Part shown: positions 11,146 to 21,930 of the stretch, one piece after another | Position numbering within the stretch: the first letter of the stretch is position 1 | Layout of the letters: each line of letters opens with the position of its first letter | Assembly (NCBI GenBank): GCA_011037195.1 | Contig: JAAEAF010002645.1 | Span: 82,263-146,262 of the forward strand | Reading direction: 5' to 3' | DNA from: Triatoma infestans | Taxonomy: Eukaryota > Arthropoda > Insecta > Hemiptera > Reduviidae | Length of the DNA: 64,000 nt | Position numbers and translations under genes: made by a program | The notes under the pieces: generated by a model | Seen by the model: only the letters and a program-made list of their open reading frames with translations | Databases searched by the model: none | Told to the model about the DNA's origin: nothing

Positions 11146-12929
11146 AAGTGATAACAAAACAAATTTTTTTTGCTTTGGTAAAGACAAATATACAATAGAC
11201 AAAGATTTATTTAAAAATTAGTTTATTTATAGTGCTGTATACAATACATACAAAAGCATGAAAAAATAAAGTGAAGCATAAATATAAAAAAAAATATAAA
11301 AGCTTGAATTAACATCTTTGTGTTTTTTTGATGTTGGAAAACTAAAAGCTTGTTTCAATTCGCTATTATATCTAACGTGTTGCTATGTAATGTAATATTA
11401 CATTACAGATTTCCATTAAAGTTTACTTAAAAGTGTAAACAAAACATTAATGTAAATAATCTTTAAACATAAAATTTTGAATAATTAAAGATTACTTTAT
11501 TACTAATAATATTTATAACTTCAATTTCAAAATATTTAATTAATTTGAATTTACACTATAGTGTTTCAATGTTTATCTAAACAACTGTAATGCACAAAAT
11601 CTTTTAAACAAGAAATATGGCAGAGCTGGACTATGTTTTGTAAAATGATACTAAAATTATAATATTGAATATCAAAGTAATATTAATCACTTTTGTTATG
11701 AATTTTATGATTTAATTTTGTTATTACTTTATAACGTATACCTTGATGTTTGGTAAATCCAAAATATGGTGCCAGGTAATCCAAAACTCCTGGACATACT
11801 CGGGCTCAACGCGTAATAATATCATGGTAGTATCATGGTTTTTGTGTGTATGTGTGGGGAAGAAAGGGGCGACTGGGTGGAGAAATGTTATAAAAGTTAT
11901 TTGTAATATTATATTCCAGGGTAAATAAGGCTGGAGGCAAATATTAGTCGTGGGAGAGAGAGAGAGTATTTGGGGATTGAGGGGTAAATGTAGTTTAGGA
12001 TGGTGTTGGTTATGGGGGCGAGCAGAACAGTGGGAGAGGGGATAGTGGAAGGTTGTTTAGGATGAGAGAAGATGGAAGGGCGTTCTAGCAGCAACCAAAC
12101 AATAACAATGCCAAACAGTAAGGATTGTTTATGTTTGGGACACGCTACTGCCGCTGCTCATTGCTCCACTACTACTCCCAGAATGTTCTATATATATATA
12201 TATCGGTTTGTGTGTGTGTGTGTGTGTGCGTGTATCTGTATGTGAGAGAAAGTGAAGAACACTAGCCTACAGTGAAAGAGAGATAGGAATGAACCCTTAT
12301 TCACCGAGTATTCTCTGGCCTAGAGTTTGGTTGTTTGCAGTTTCGGGTGGAATGGGGTCCAAAGCAAGCTGACAGTGGTGGTGCCTACATACTAAGCCTG
12401 GATACCTCATACCCACCAGTCACTACCTCCATCTCACGCTACTTATCAGTTCAGTGTAGTAGAGAGAGAGAAAACCCACACTAAAACAGCAGTGACCTGT
12501 CCTACATTCTATTTATTTAATGTTTCCAGTCCCTAATTTTGTAATGCAGTACAATATATATCTCTGTAGCTATTTATCACAATATTACTAACGCAATTTA
12601 ACACAAAAAAAATATATATATAGTAAAAAAATGAATGGTTAAAATTTTTTTATTATCCATTACACAATTTAGGACAAGAAAATTATTTTAGCAACTAACT
12701 AATATCACCTAATATGAACAAAAGCAGCCATCAACAAACAAACACGTTTAGAGTCATATAAATTAAACTTTCTAAATTCGATACTAGACTTAAAAATAAC
12801 TCAGGCTGTGTATATAAAGAAATAATCTGTCAAATATAATAGAAAATGTCACTATGGAATTAAAAATGGCTGACATATTCAAAAATTACATGATTATCTC
12901 TTGTCAAATTTCAGTATATACCGCACATA
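11146..12929. other. AT-rich stretch without gene
   Basis: Contains an (AT)n plus (GT)n tract at about 12189-12232 and a purine-rich patch near 11950-12050. I see no coding domain or element boundary. Confidence 0.5.
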
Positions 12930-13025
12930 CAGGGTGTTTCCAACGTATATGGATAACGACTTTTTATCGGAAACAAAGATAGCTAGAAAAACTAAAAAAT
13001 ACGTGTCCCATAGTTTTTTGTCAGA

Positions 13026-13802
13026 TGTAGTGGAATCGTTTATTGGATGATCTGATCCCACCGTGATACTACAAGATGTAGTGGAATCGTTTAATGTGAT
13101 TCCTGAGGTATGTAGTAGATGTCTTGAAGAGGGCGGAAGTTAGTTTAGAGATTTTTGGAAGTTAGTGCTCTAAGTATTAACACGGAAATTATAAAAATAG
13201 ACTGTATTTGAACAATAATTTAAACGTAAAAAATAGTAACTATTAACAAGAAATACTTAGAAATAAATAGAAGATAAATAACTAATAATTTAGAAGGATT
13301 ACTATAAATGAACTAAGATGCACAACTAAAGTAATAAGTATAAATAAAAACTGTCTAGGGACGCGTAAACTGCTGCTCGTATATGAAGACGTACTCAAGT
13401 ATAATCGTATAATCCTCCCCTCTTCCAATCGGGCGAAATTTATATATTAGTGTTGGCCACACTCACACCACGACATCTGAGTGTTGGCCGCACTCACACC
13501 AAGACATAGTGTTGGCCACACTCACACCAAGACATCTGAGTGTTGGCCACACTCACACCAAGACATCTGTCCTAGTGTGCGACCTTGTGCGACCTTGGTT
13601 AGTTTGGTGACTACCGATTTAGGTCAGTGGCCAGCCTTAGCGGTGCTTGCATTGATGTAGGGGTATTTACCCTTGGTTTGTTTGTTTGCCCGCGGTCTTG
13701 TCTTGAAATCAGGCAGCTGGCTAGGCCACTAGTTGTAAATTATTCTTTCTTTGTTATTATTGTGAAGGTTTGACATTGCTATGACTTTGCCATGTCATTA
13801 CA
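13026..13802. mobile_element. Solo LTR, family 1, copy a (777 bp)
   Basis: Begins TGTAGTGGAATC and ends ATGTCATTACA (TG..CA ends). It is flanked by the 4-bp duplication CAGA (13022-13025 and 13803-13806), inside the left arm of the mariner foldback. Copies at 26910-27649 and 34057-34711 share sequence throughout and have their own 4-bp duplications. This copy has a second LTR start at 13077, a 51-bp duplication of its first bases. No internal retroviral-type coding sequence is attached, as expected after LTR-LTR recombination. Confidence 0.85.
13451..13569. repeat. 31-bp minisatellite inside the solo LTR
   Basis: Four units start at 13451, 13482, 13510 and 13541, each beginning TGTTGGCC(A/G)CACTCACACC. 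The second unit is 28 bp. The LTR at 34057 has a single unit at the same place, so the array expanded in this copy or a close parent. Confidence 0.85.
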
Positions 13803-14090
13803 CAGAAATCCAAATTTAATTTGCAAATTTGTTTTGGTGCTTTCAGAAGCGAGATACAGGCACAACTTCATTTTTTCAAATGGGGAGGTGTGGTTTTTAT
13901 TTAAGAAATAGATTCCTCTAGTTTTTGTAAGAAAAATTTACTTGAACGGTTTTTTTTCTGTGAGTGATATTTTACAAGTTATGAAATGAAAACATGATTC
14001 TTATAAGAAATTTCAAATGATAATAATACCGGTTTTTTGATTGCATAAGAAGAAAAGTACTATTTTATTATAAATTTTACTCCTCATTAA

Positions 14091-14218
14091 TTACAGATCT
14101 TGCTCGAACTGGCGCCCACCATTAGAGATGCATAGACATGCTCTTTCCTGCCAATTGTACCTTACGGACAAAGAAATACATCTCTAATGGTGGAGGCCAG
14201 TTCGAGCAAGATCTGTAA
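14091..14218. pseudogene. Two head-on copies of a mariner-like transposase C-terminus
   Basis: On the minus strand (14168 down to the stop at 14091-14093) the reading is WQERACLCISNGG..QFEQDL. On the plus strand (14180-14218) it is ISNGGGQFEQDL followed by TAA. Both match the plus-strand tail at 24999-25175. The centre of the foldback is therefore duplicated transposase coding sequence. Confidence 0.75.
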
Positions 14219-14462
14219 TTAATGACGAGTAAAATTTATAATAAAATAGTACTTTTCTTCTTATTCAATCAAAAAACCGTTATTATTATCATTTTGAAAT
14301 TTCTTATAAGAATCATGTTTTCATTCATAACTTGTAATATGTTAAAATAAATTTGGATTTCTAACAAAAAAAAAAACTACGGGGACACTTATTTCTTAGT
14401 TTTTTTCTAGCTATCTTAGTTTCCGATAAAAAGTCATTATCCATATACCCTGGGACACCCTG

Positions 14463-14777
14463 TATATATTTTTTTAAAAAGTCTATAGACGATGGAAAGG
14501 AAAAAATTATAAACCTTGCTTACAAGTTTAACATACTTTCAATGTTAAAACTTAACACATGTTTATAGTAAACAGGAAGTTAGGTTAATCTAAAGACAAG
14601 ATTAACTAAAAAAAATAAAAAATAAAAATAAACAAGGAATGAAGGAGGAACGCAGCTACCACTTCATTTTATTAGATCTTTTTAAATTCTACAAAATAAA
14701 AAATAAAAATGTAATTTATATCAGTTTGTAAGCTATAAATTTATTTAGAATTATATCCTAGACTAATGTGTATAAAA
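14463..14777. other. AT-rich stretch without gene
   Basis: Nothing recognisable. The right mariner terminus lies at its left edge and a SINE at its right edge. Confidence 0.5.
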
Positions 14778-14996
14778 GGGAAGAGAATAGCTCAGTGGTA
14801 GCGTGCTGGACTAGGAAGGCGGCGGTCCCGGGTTCGAGTGTTCAGCTGCTGTCCTTAGATTTTTTCTTCCTAAGAGTCTCTTACAGCTCACTGTCCGGTG
14901 ATGGACAGTGTTGTCTGTAACGAAAGATGGAACCGAAAGGGCTTTGGATAGCATAGGGCATGGTTCCCTCCCCACAGACAATAAAACAAAAAATCT
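14778..14996 (+). repeat. tRNA-derived SINE, family A variant
   Basis: The head is tRNA-like, with an A box TAGCTCAGTGGTAGCGTGC and a B box GGGTTCGAG. The family-A body follows: CTTAGATTTTTTCTTCC, GCTCACTGTCCGGTGATGGA and CAGTGTTGTCTGTAACGA. After that the tail differs from other copies (GGGCTTTGGATAGCATAGGG) and ends in A-rich sequence. It abuts the tail of an inverted repeat A. Confidence 0.8.
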
Positions 14997-15663
14997 GGTG
15001 TGAAACACTCACACAATTTCCTCTTACTCCAGTTCTCAAAATTGTAATTGACAAATTTTATACGTTGTGTACCAAATTTAATGAAATTCGTTGAAAACTG
15101 AAAAAATTGTTCAGTAAAACGCACTTCCGATTTACTAATTTTCTTGAAACAAGGAATTTTGGCCGTCTATTTATTTCTAATTAATTTTGTTTGGATGATA
15201 GAATTGTATAATCAAATACGGACAGCACTTTAGAGAAAAACATAACCCCACCACTCCACTAAAAGAGCCCTTAAATGAATTTTCCCAGAGAAATGTTCCA
15301 AATAGAAGTTGTAGATCTTTGTATGTTTAGTTTATACGAGAAGTTTCAAGGAAATCATTGGAGCCATTTTTGAGAAAATCGCAAAAAAGTAAAAAAACCA
15401 ATTAGTAAAGTGGTACTTCCGGTTAAGGAATTTTGACAGTTAACGTACCATCAGATCCCATGGTGATAACTAAACGAAATATCAAGTTTTAACTTTCTAC
15501 GGTCTTTTGTTTTTGAGCTATGCTGTTCACACACACAGACCATTTGCTAAAAACCACTTTTTCGGACTCAGGGAACCTCAAAACGGATTATTTCCGGTGA
15601 AAACTCGATTATCGAAAATTTGACACGATTACAATACTTCCTCTTACTAGGTGTAAGAAAAGT
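14997..15663 (-). repeat. Repeat A, copy 4 (inverted)
   Basis: Reads on the minus strand from the head (palindrome at about 15635-15663) to the tail GTGTTTCACACCAGATTTTT at about 14985-15005. It has only one complete internal module plus the last part, so it is shorter than copies 3 and 6. Confidence 0.8.
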
Positions 15664-17128
15664 TAAAAAAGTGTAGCAAAATTTGAACATACTACATAAA
15701 ACGTATAAAGAAACAATGGAAAATGTTTTATATAAGTTTATATAACAATAAAATTTTAAACTTTAATTACTCACTGCTGCAAAAACAAATATTGCAATCG
15801 TAGCATTATTTCCAAACAATTTTCCCCCTCCCCACAAAAAAAGTGGTTATTGAATAGTTTTGCGGAATTTTGTGGCCATAAATTCGAATTACAAATCAAA
15901 TTGTAAGCATCATTTATACAAATGTTAAGAGAATTGTTATTTTTCAGAATAATTTTTATGATCATAGAAATCTAATTTGGGAAAAATACTTTTGGAAATA
16001 AAATATATTTAAGTGCAACGTGTAATGCAGTAATTAGGTAATATAAGATCCTGCAGTAATTAGTAAATAGGTAATCCTGATCAGTGAATTCAATAAGAGA
16101 AGATGTTAATTGTTAAAATTTATTATTTTCTTTATTAATTTCCTTTTGAGTGAGAACTTCATCTTCCAAAAGAGCGTCCATAATCTCTATATCTTTCTCA
16201 TAGACTCACTTGGTCTTGTATTCCTGTATTCTCTCCTTGGATTTCCATTTAATATTTTAGTATGTCCGTAGCAGTGTCCAACCCCAAAAATATGTTTTTC
16301 AAACAAGATGAAGACAGTGCCAAATAAAAGTGACTTCCGCCATCTTTCTCCATCACGGCGTGTCTGTTAAAACAAAAGTAAAAACTTATTCTCAAAACCT
16401 GTGCTTGCTTCAGATAGTTCTGGCCAAATTAGAACATATACATAATACTTTATATTATAATAATAACATGAAAAAGTTATAATAACCATAACAATATAAT
16501 GAAACACTTTTTGCATACTGATAAGATTATAGCCACTTCTAAAATGTATATGATATCTGTAAAGCAAACATTGAACTCACATACATACATTACAATAATA
16601 CCAGTGGAAAACGTCAGACGTATATCAGTGATAAATGCAGATTAGGACCTTTGGGAATATGCTACACTGGTAGTGTTGAATTAATGGCTAAACGTGCCTC
16701 ACTACTGGTGACATGAATCGACAAACTAAATTCTTCTCTTTTTTTTCTTTTTTTTTTCTAAGTTCTAAGTTCCTCCATTTTTTAATTCTAATATGAAAAA
16801 TAAACATTATTTATTAAAAACTGCAATGAAATTTCTCGAAAAGGATATTTCTAAATAACGGAGACATTTCATAATAATAGTCATTTACTAAAAGACCCAT
16901 AAATACGTATTAACTTTTATCATTCAATAGTGACTTATTCCAATCGGACGCAGGAATTTGAAAAATGCTTCACCTTAAGCTAAAAATTCCGAAGAATGGA
17001 TGCCCTGAAAACAATAATAATGTCCAATAATCGGAAATGATAACATTTTCTTATTTAGGCAATAACAAACAGAACACTTAGAAGTTTTCATTTCATATCT
17101 CTTTACATCTTAACAATTACTTCTGCCT
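15664..17128. other. AT-rich stretch without gene
   Basis: No element end or protein domain recognised. T-runs lie near 16738-16760. Confidence 0.5.
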
Positions 17129-17611
17129 TTTTTTACTTTTTCTTACTCCTAGTAAGGAGGAAGTATTTTAATCGTGTCAAATTTTCGATACCAAGTTTTC
17201 AACTGAAATATCCCTTTTGAGGTCCACTGAGTCCAAAAAAAAGTGGTTTTCAGAAAATGATCTATGTGTGTATGTATATGTAAAGAGCATAGCTCAAAAA
17301 CAAAAAATTATAGAAAGTTCAAACTTGATATTCCGTTTAGGTACCACCATGTTTAGGATCTGACGGTGCGTTATGTAGCCGTCAATATTCCTCAAACGGA
17401 AATATCACTTTAGTAGTTAATTTTTTTCATTTTTTGCGGTTTTCTCAAAAAATACCTCCGACGATTTTCTTCAAACTTGTTATATCAACTACTCTTATAG
17501 AGAGCTACAACTTTTATTTGTAACATTTCTCGAAGAAAATTCATTTAGGGGCACATTTGGGGGAAGGTTGGGGTTAGGTGCTATTTCAGTTTATTAGACA
17601 ATTCTGTTATC
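17129..17611 (+). repeat. Repeat A, copy 5, left part, with PLE target duplication
   Basis: Typical head and first module. It is cut within ACAATTCTGTTATC; the last 11 bases, ATTCTGTTATC (17601-17611), are repeated at 20189-20199 after the Penelope-like insertion. Confidence 0.85.
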
Positions 17612-17663
17612 AATATGTCTATAGATTTTCGAGTATTGGTCAATGAAAAAATTTTTTAGTTAA

Positions 17664-17706
17664 AGGTAAACGTTTCGATTATATTTCATAATCTTCCTCA
17701 GTTCCT
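17664..17706 (-). ncRNA. Hammerhead-like motif in the PLE left arm
   Basis: Inverse copy of the motif at 20051-20093. Core CTGAGGA, stem II GATTAT/ATAATC, then GAAAC are all kept. Stem I is weaker (AGGAA against TACCT). Confidence 0.45.
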
Positions 17707-18083
17707 GTATACAACAACAAAATCAACAATAAATATATAAAAAAAATTTTTTTTACATGAAAATAAAAACTGAAAAATAGAAATACTAAGTGTGTTACGA
17801 TAACCTACCAAAACTAAGATGTTTTCATCAAATGTTATTATTGCATTTTTATAATTATATAAATTATATTCTATTATTTTAATATTAAGTAATCTATTAA
17901 AAAATTAAAATTATAAAAGAACTAAAAAAATCAAACTCTGCTGACTAAAAAATATTGCACAAAAGTTAGTGTGATGACAAATAGTAGAATGACAATATAA
18001 TTCTATCCAGGGTAGGTAACAATAAAGGTTTTCTGTGGCATGTGTTTTCTGAACTGGCCACCAGATGCTACAGTAACAAAACA

Positions 18084-18286
18084 TTATGTTTGGTTTATTA
18101 AATTGTAGTAAGCTATATTTAATCCTGCTACATCCGTTTTTTTGCTACAAGATTTTTCCTCTCGATCAAAGTATACCATTTCTTTAAAAAGCCTTTTTTT
18201 GTGCCCAACTTCAAAATCCAAGATCCCTACGACAGCGAAGTCAAAAACATGGTTCTTTTCTAAAACATGTTGGGATAATGCTGTAT
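18084..18286 (-). pseudogene. Inverted duplicate of the PLE GIY-YIG C-terminus, frame preserved
   Basis: The left arm carries, on the minus strand, the last part of the pol reading (..VGILDFEVGHKKRLFKEMV.. to a TAA at 18084-18086) without a break. The corresponding right-arm sequence has one extra T (about 19523-19527) that causes an early stop. The arm thus holds the better version of this end. It has no start of its own and is a by-product of the inverted structure. Confidence 0.7.
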
Positions 18287-18290
18287 TATA

Positions 18291-19530
18291 AACAGCCCGA
18301 CCTATGAAACTGCCAAATTTTTGACAAATATATTGAATAATGTAAGTTCAGAAAAATATAACGTAAAAAATTCTTTTACCCTCAAGAGCAAAATCAAATC
18401 AATTTCTATTCCTCCTTCATATATCTTCATCAGCTTAGACGCTAAATCTTTGTTTACGTGCTTACCGCAAGTGCTAATCACAAAAGCTGTAAAAAGTAGA
18501 TGGGAAATCATACGACATCATTGCAAATTAACTCTAGATGAATTTTTAGAGTTATTAGCATTATGTTGTTTTAAAGGTTATCTAGAGTTTGATAACAAAT
18601 TTTATACAATTAAAGAAGGTATTGCCATGGGAAGCCCTATTGCTCCTATTTTAGCTGATTTGGTATTGGACGATGTAATTGATGAAATACCCGAAGAATG
18701 CCCTGACAATATTCCATTTATATACAAATATGTGGATGATCTTCTAATGGCTGTCCCAGCAAATGTTACACATCATATATTAGCACTTTTTAACAATATT
18801 AATAAAAAACTACAATTTACCATTGAAGTTGAAGAAAACAACCAGATTCCATACTTAGATCTATTAATACTTAGGAACGCTGACGGGACTATGTCAATAG
18901 ATTGGGCGAAAACCGCAAAAATCAGACCGTTATTTAAATTATAATTCACAACATCCTTTTAAATGCAAAATAAATGCAGCCATAGCCCTTAAAAATAGAG
19001 CATTGGAACTGAGTGATCCTCAGTTTCACAAACAAAACAAGCGCCGCATTAAAAACATTCTAAGGAAAAATGCTTTTCCAAACCATATTATCAATAGAAT
19101 ATTAAATCTATCTCCTATCAAAAATGGACAAAATATTTGTAATAGGAATAATGATAATACGGATTCTCAATTCCCTTATATCTATAGGTCATTAACATAT
19201 GTTAATGGTTTATCGGAAAAAATCAGTAATATTTTCAAAAACACCAATATAAAATTGGCCCACAAGTGTAAAAACACTATATACAAGAAAATATATTCAA
19301 AACTTAAAAGTAAAAAACCAATTAACAAACGCAGCAATTTGATTTATATGGTTAAGTGTAAGGATTATGATGAAAAGTATATTGGGGAAACATCGCAATA
19401 TTTAGAAAAACGGATATATCAGCATAAATATGATATAACCAACAAAAAAGAAAATACAGCATTATCCCAACATGTTTTAGAAAAGGACCATGTTTTTGAC
19501 TTCGCTGACGTAGGGATCTTGGATTTTTGA
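18291..19530 (+). pseudogene. PLE polyprotein: reverse transcriptase plus GIY-YIG endonuclease (5'-truncated, frameshifted)
   Basis: The reading opens with SPTYETAKFLTNILNNV and contains PLE-type RT motifs: ISLDAKSLFTCLP with a catalytic Asp, IAMGSPIAPILADL, and KYVDDLLM with the YVDD-type catalytic pair. A +1-type shift near 18920 ends the first frame at 18944. The continuation (SDRYLNYNSQHPFKCK, then from 19003 LSDPQFHKQNKRRIK) leads to a GIY-YIG domain at about 19339-19527, with LIYMVKCKDY, KYIGETSQYLEKRIYQH and LSQHVLEKDH. An extra T gives a stop at 19528-19530. N-terminal RT is missing. These PLEs copy RNA into DNA at a nick made by their GIY-YIG domain. This copy is inactive. Confidence 0.9.
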
Positions 19531-20050
19531 AGTTGGGCACAAAAAAAGGCTTTTTAAAGAAATGGTATACATTGCTCGAGAGAAAAAAATCTTGTAACAA
19601 AAAAACGGATGTAGCAGGATTAAATATAGCTTACTACAATTTAATAAACCAAACATAATGTTTTGTTACTGTAGCATCTGGTGGCCAGTTCAGGAAGCAC
19701 ACGCCACAGAAAACCTTTATTGTTACCTACCCTGGATAGAATTATATTGTCATTCTACTATTTGTCATCACACTAACCTTTGTGCAATATTTTTAGTCAG
19801 CAGAGTTTGATTTTTTTTTTTTTTAGTTCTTTTATAATTTTTATAATTTTAATTTTTTAATAGATTACTTAATATTAAAATAATAGAATATAATTTATAT
19901 AATTATAAAAATGCAATAATAACATTTGATGAAAACATCTTAGTTTTGGTAGGTTATCCTAACACACTTAGTATTTCTATTTTTCAGTTTTTATTTTCAT
20001 CTAAAAAAATTTTTTTATATTTATTTTTTGTTGATTTTGTTGTTGTATAC

Positions 20051-20093
20051 AGGTACTGAGGAAGATTATGAAATATAATCGAAACGTTTACCT
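20051..20093 (+). ncRNA. Hammerhead-like ribozyme motif in the PLE right arm
   Basis: Elements in order: stem I strand AGGTA; core CTGAGGA; one extra A; stem II GATTAT/ATAATC closed by GAAAT; core GAAA; a two-base stem III (CG) usable only in a dimer; TT as the cleavage-site end; then TACCT pairing with AGGTA. Minimal hammerheads with tiny stem III are known in PLE terminal repeats. The extra A after CTGAGGA departs from the strict consensus, so activity is uncertain. Confidence 0.55.
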
Positions 20094-20188
20094 TTAACTA
20101 AAAAATTTTTTCATTGACCAATACCCGAAAAACTATAGACATATTGCAACATTGACTGGTCGAGAACATTTTCATTGATTTCAAAAAA

Positions 20189-20345
20189 ATTCTGTTATCT
20201 AAATAATGTGAATTAGAATTAATGTTCTCAATCTCCGAGCTTGAAGAAAATCAGAAGATCAGAAGTGCGTTTTTTCTGAACAGTTTTCCATAGAACACCG
20301 ACGAATTTTATTAAATTTTGTATAGTATTTTGTATATAAAGTTTG
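20189..20345 (+). repeat. Repeat A, copy 5, right part
   Basis: Resumes with the duplicated ATTCTGTTATC, then AAATAATGTGAATTAGAATT, and fades at about 20345 before the tail. Confidence 0.75.
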
Positions 20346-20374
20346 TTGTCAACTATTTTCCAAAAAAAAAACAA

Positions 20375-20673
20375 AAAAGTGACAACTGTCAGTAAAGATT
20401 CAGTAAAGTAGTACTTCCGGTTGAGGAATTTTGACACATAACTTAGTGACGGATTCCATGGTAATATCTAAAGAGAATATCAAGTTTGAACTATTCTGCA
20501 ATATTGCATTTTTTAGCTATGCTGTTCACACACTAAGACCATTTTAAAAAAAAAACACTTTTATTGGGGCTCAGGGGACCTCAAAAAAGTGTATTTCCGC
20601 TAAAAATTTGACGCGATATCGTAAATTTGACACTATTACAATATTTCCTTTTAGTAGGAGTTATTAGAAAGTA
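20375..20673 (-). repeat. Repeat A, inverted 5' part
   Basis: Reads on the minus strand from a degraded head at about 20640-20673 (ACTTTCTAATAACTCC) to GTACTACTTTACTG. It faces copy 5, so two truncated copies meet in inverted orientation. Confidence 0.75.
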
Positions 20674-21930
20674 AACATGCGACTTCACTAAATGGATTCT
20701 TCACTATTTTCTTGAAAACGCTCCCCCCCAACGATGTTCTCTAAACTTTGTAGAATGTCGACACTCACACACACACACACAAACAAATGCCATAACACTT
20801 TTATTTGAAAAATTCTTCCAAGGAAATTTGATATTTGGGGGGAGGGGAGTTCTAGAGGACAAGATACTTTTATCTAAATCACTACAGCAGTAAAATTCAT
20901 CGTTCTAACACCTATTTAGTTATAAGAGAACCATTGCTGGATTATAATGGCTATAATGAAGGAGAGAAAATGGTTTGGTTTGAATGAACCAACTAGAAGT
21001 GAAGTTGAACACTGTATAAAAGCAACACTAACTGCCTGGACTTTACATTAAAATATATAGAATGGTAGTGAAAGGTAAAGGTTGATGACGCATAGTGACT
21101 GCTGAATGAACTCTGCTATATAATATGTCCCGTCGCTGTATTTATGCAGTTTCTCCCACTCTAGTCCGAGAGAGTGGTCCTGTAATTTTTATTTCTCTTT
21201 TTGTGCTATGGATTCCCCTCTTTGGATCCTATTACATGGATTATGGATTACCAAACTCAAAGAAAATTAGTTAACCGGCAGTGAGACCTACAGAATGCAA
21301 TGCTAATTGTACACTTATATACTATCATTGTTTATTTGGAACAGCTTAATTGAGATTGTTCTGAAGAATTTGTAACAGAGTTATTGGGGGTGAGTTGAAT
21401 GTTATTGCCAGTGCCTTCTGGACTACTATGTAAATATTGCCTGGGTGAAGACCCAGCACTATGTTGAAGTTTGGGCTGCTGGATAAAAATTTCATATAAG
21501 CAGAAAGTTCTCAATTTTATAATTATTGTATTTAACAATTATTGTTATAAACAGAAAATCATGTAAATGTTCTTATTGGATTATTCTGTACAGTTTCCTT
21601 TAATCAATTACTTTAACAATAAAATGGTTAAACACACTTTGAAAATAGAATGGTGATATATAACATTTACTTGTAATACCAGGGCAGTAAGCTTGTGTCA
21701 TCTTGAATCTAATCTGCCAACATTGAGGGAATGGTTAAGTAAGTACCGGCCTACCAGACTGTGTAGAGCTCTCAGCTTTGGGCTTTAGAGTGCTCTTCTC
21801 TTGAAATGAAGTGATATCTAGTATCTAGCTGACCAACTGTAAACTGATCTCTACTACTATTATGCTTCTCCCTTTAAATGAAAATAGATAACTTCATCTA
21901 GAGTACAAGTGTCCAGATATAAGTTAATCA
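20674..21930. other. Stretch without gene
   Basis: A degraded repeat-A module with a (CA)n run lies at about 20680-20870 (TTTCTTGAAAACGCTCC, ACTTTTATTTGAAAAATTC, G-rich block). The remainder has no recognisable feature. Confidence 0.45.

Larger units (their letters stand above)
12930..14462. mobile_element. Tc1/mariner-derived foldback element, copy 1 (carries a solo LTR)
   Basis: Bounded by TA dinucleotides (12928-12929 and 14463-14464). Termini are CAGGGTGT.. on the left and ..ACACCCTG on the right. Long inverted arms share TTTTTATCGGAAAC, GATAGCTAGAAAAA and AAAATACGTGTCCC. A 777-bp solo LTR sits in the left arm. Both arms end at the centre in the same transposase C-terminus in opposite directions, so the element is an inverted duplication of a mariner 3' half with a deletion in the right arm. 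It cannot encode a transposase. Confidence 0.8.
17612..20188 (+). mobile_element. Penelope-like element with inverted arms, inserted in repeat A
   Basis: Exactly bounded by the 11-bp duplication ATTCTGTTATC (17601-17611, 20189-20199). The left arm (17612 to about 18286) is the inverse of the right arm (about 19451-20145). A 43-nt unpaired tail (20146-20188) lies between the right arm and the duplication. The plus-strand pol reading lies between and into the right arm. Variable-length target duplications, an inverted terminal segment and an extra tail are known PLE traits. Repeat A resumes at 20200, so this is the younger insertion. Confidence 0.9.

Noticed and set aside
18321..19530. A retrovirus or host telomerase-like gene, because of the YVDD motif
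   Set aside because: The GIY-YIG domain following RT, the inverted arms and the target duplication identify a Penelope-like element.
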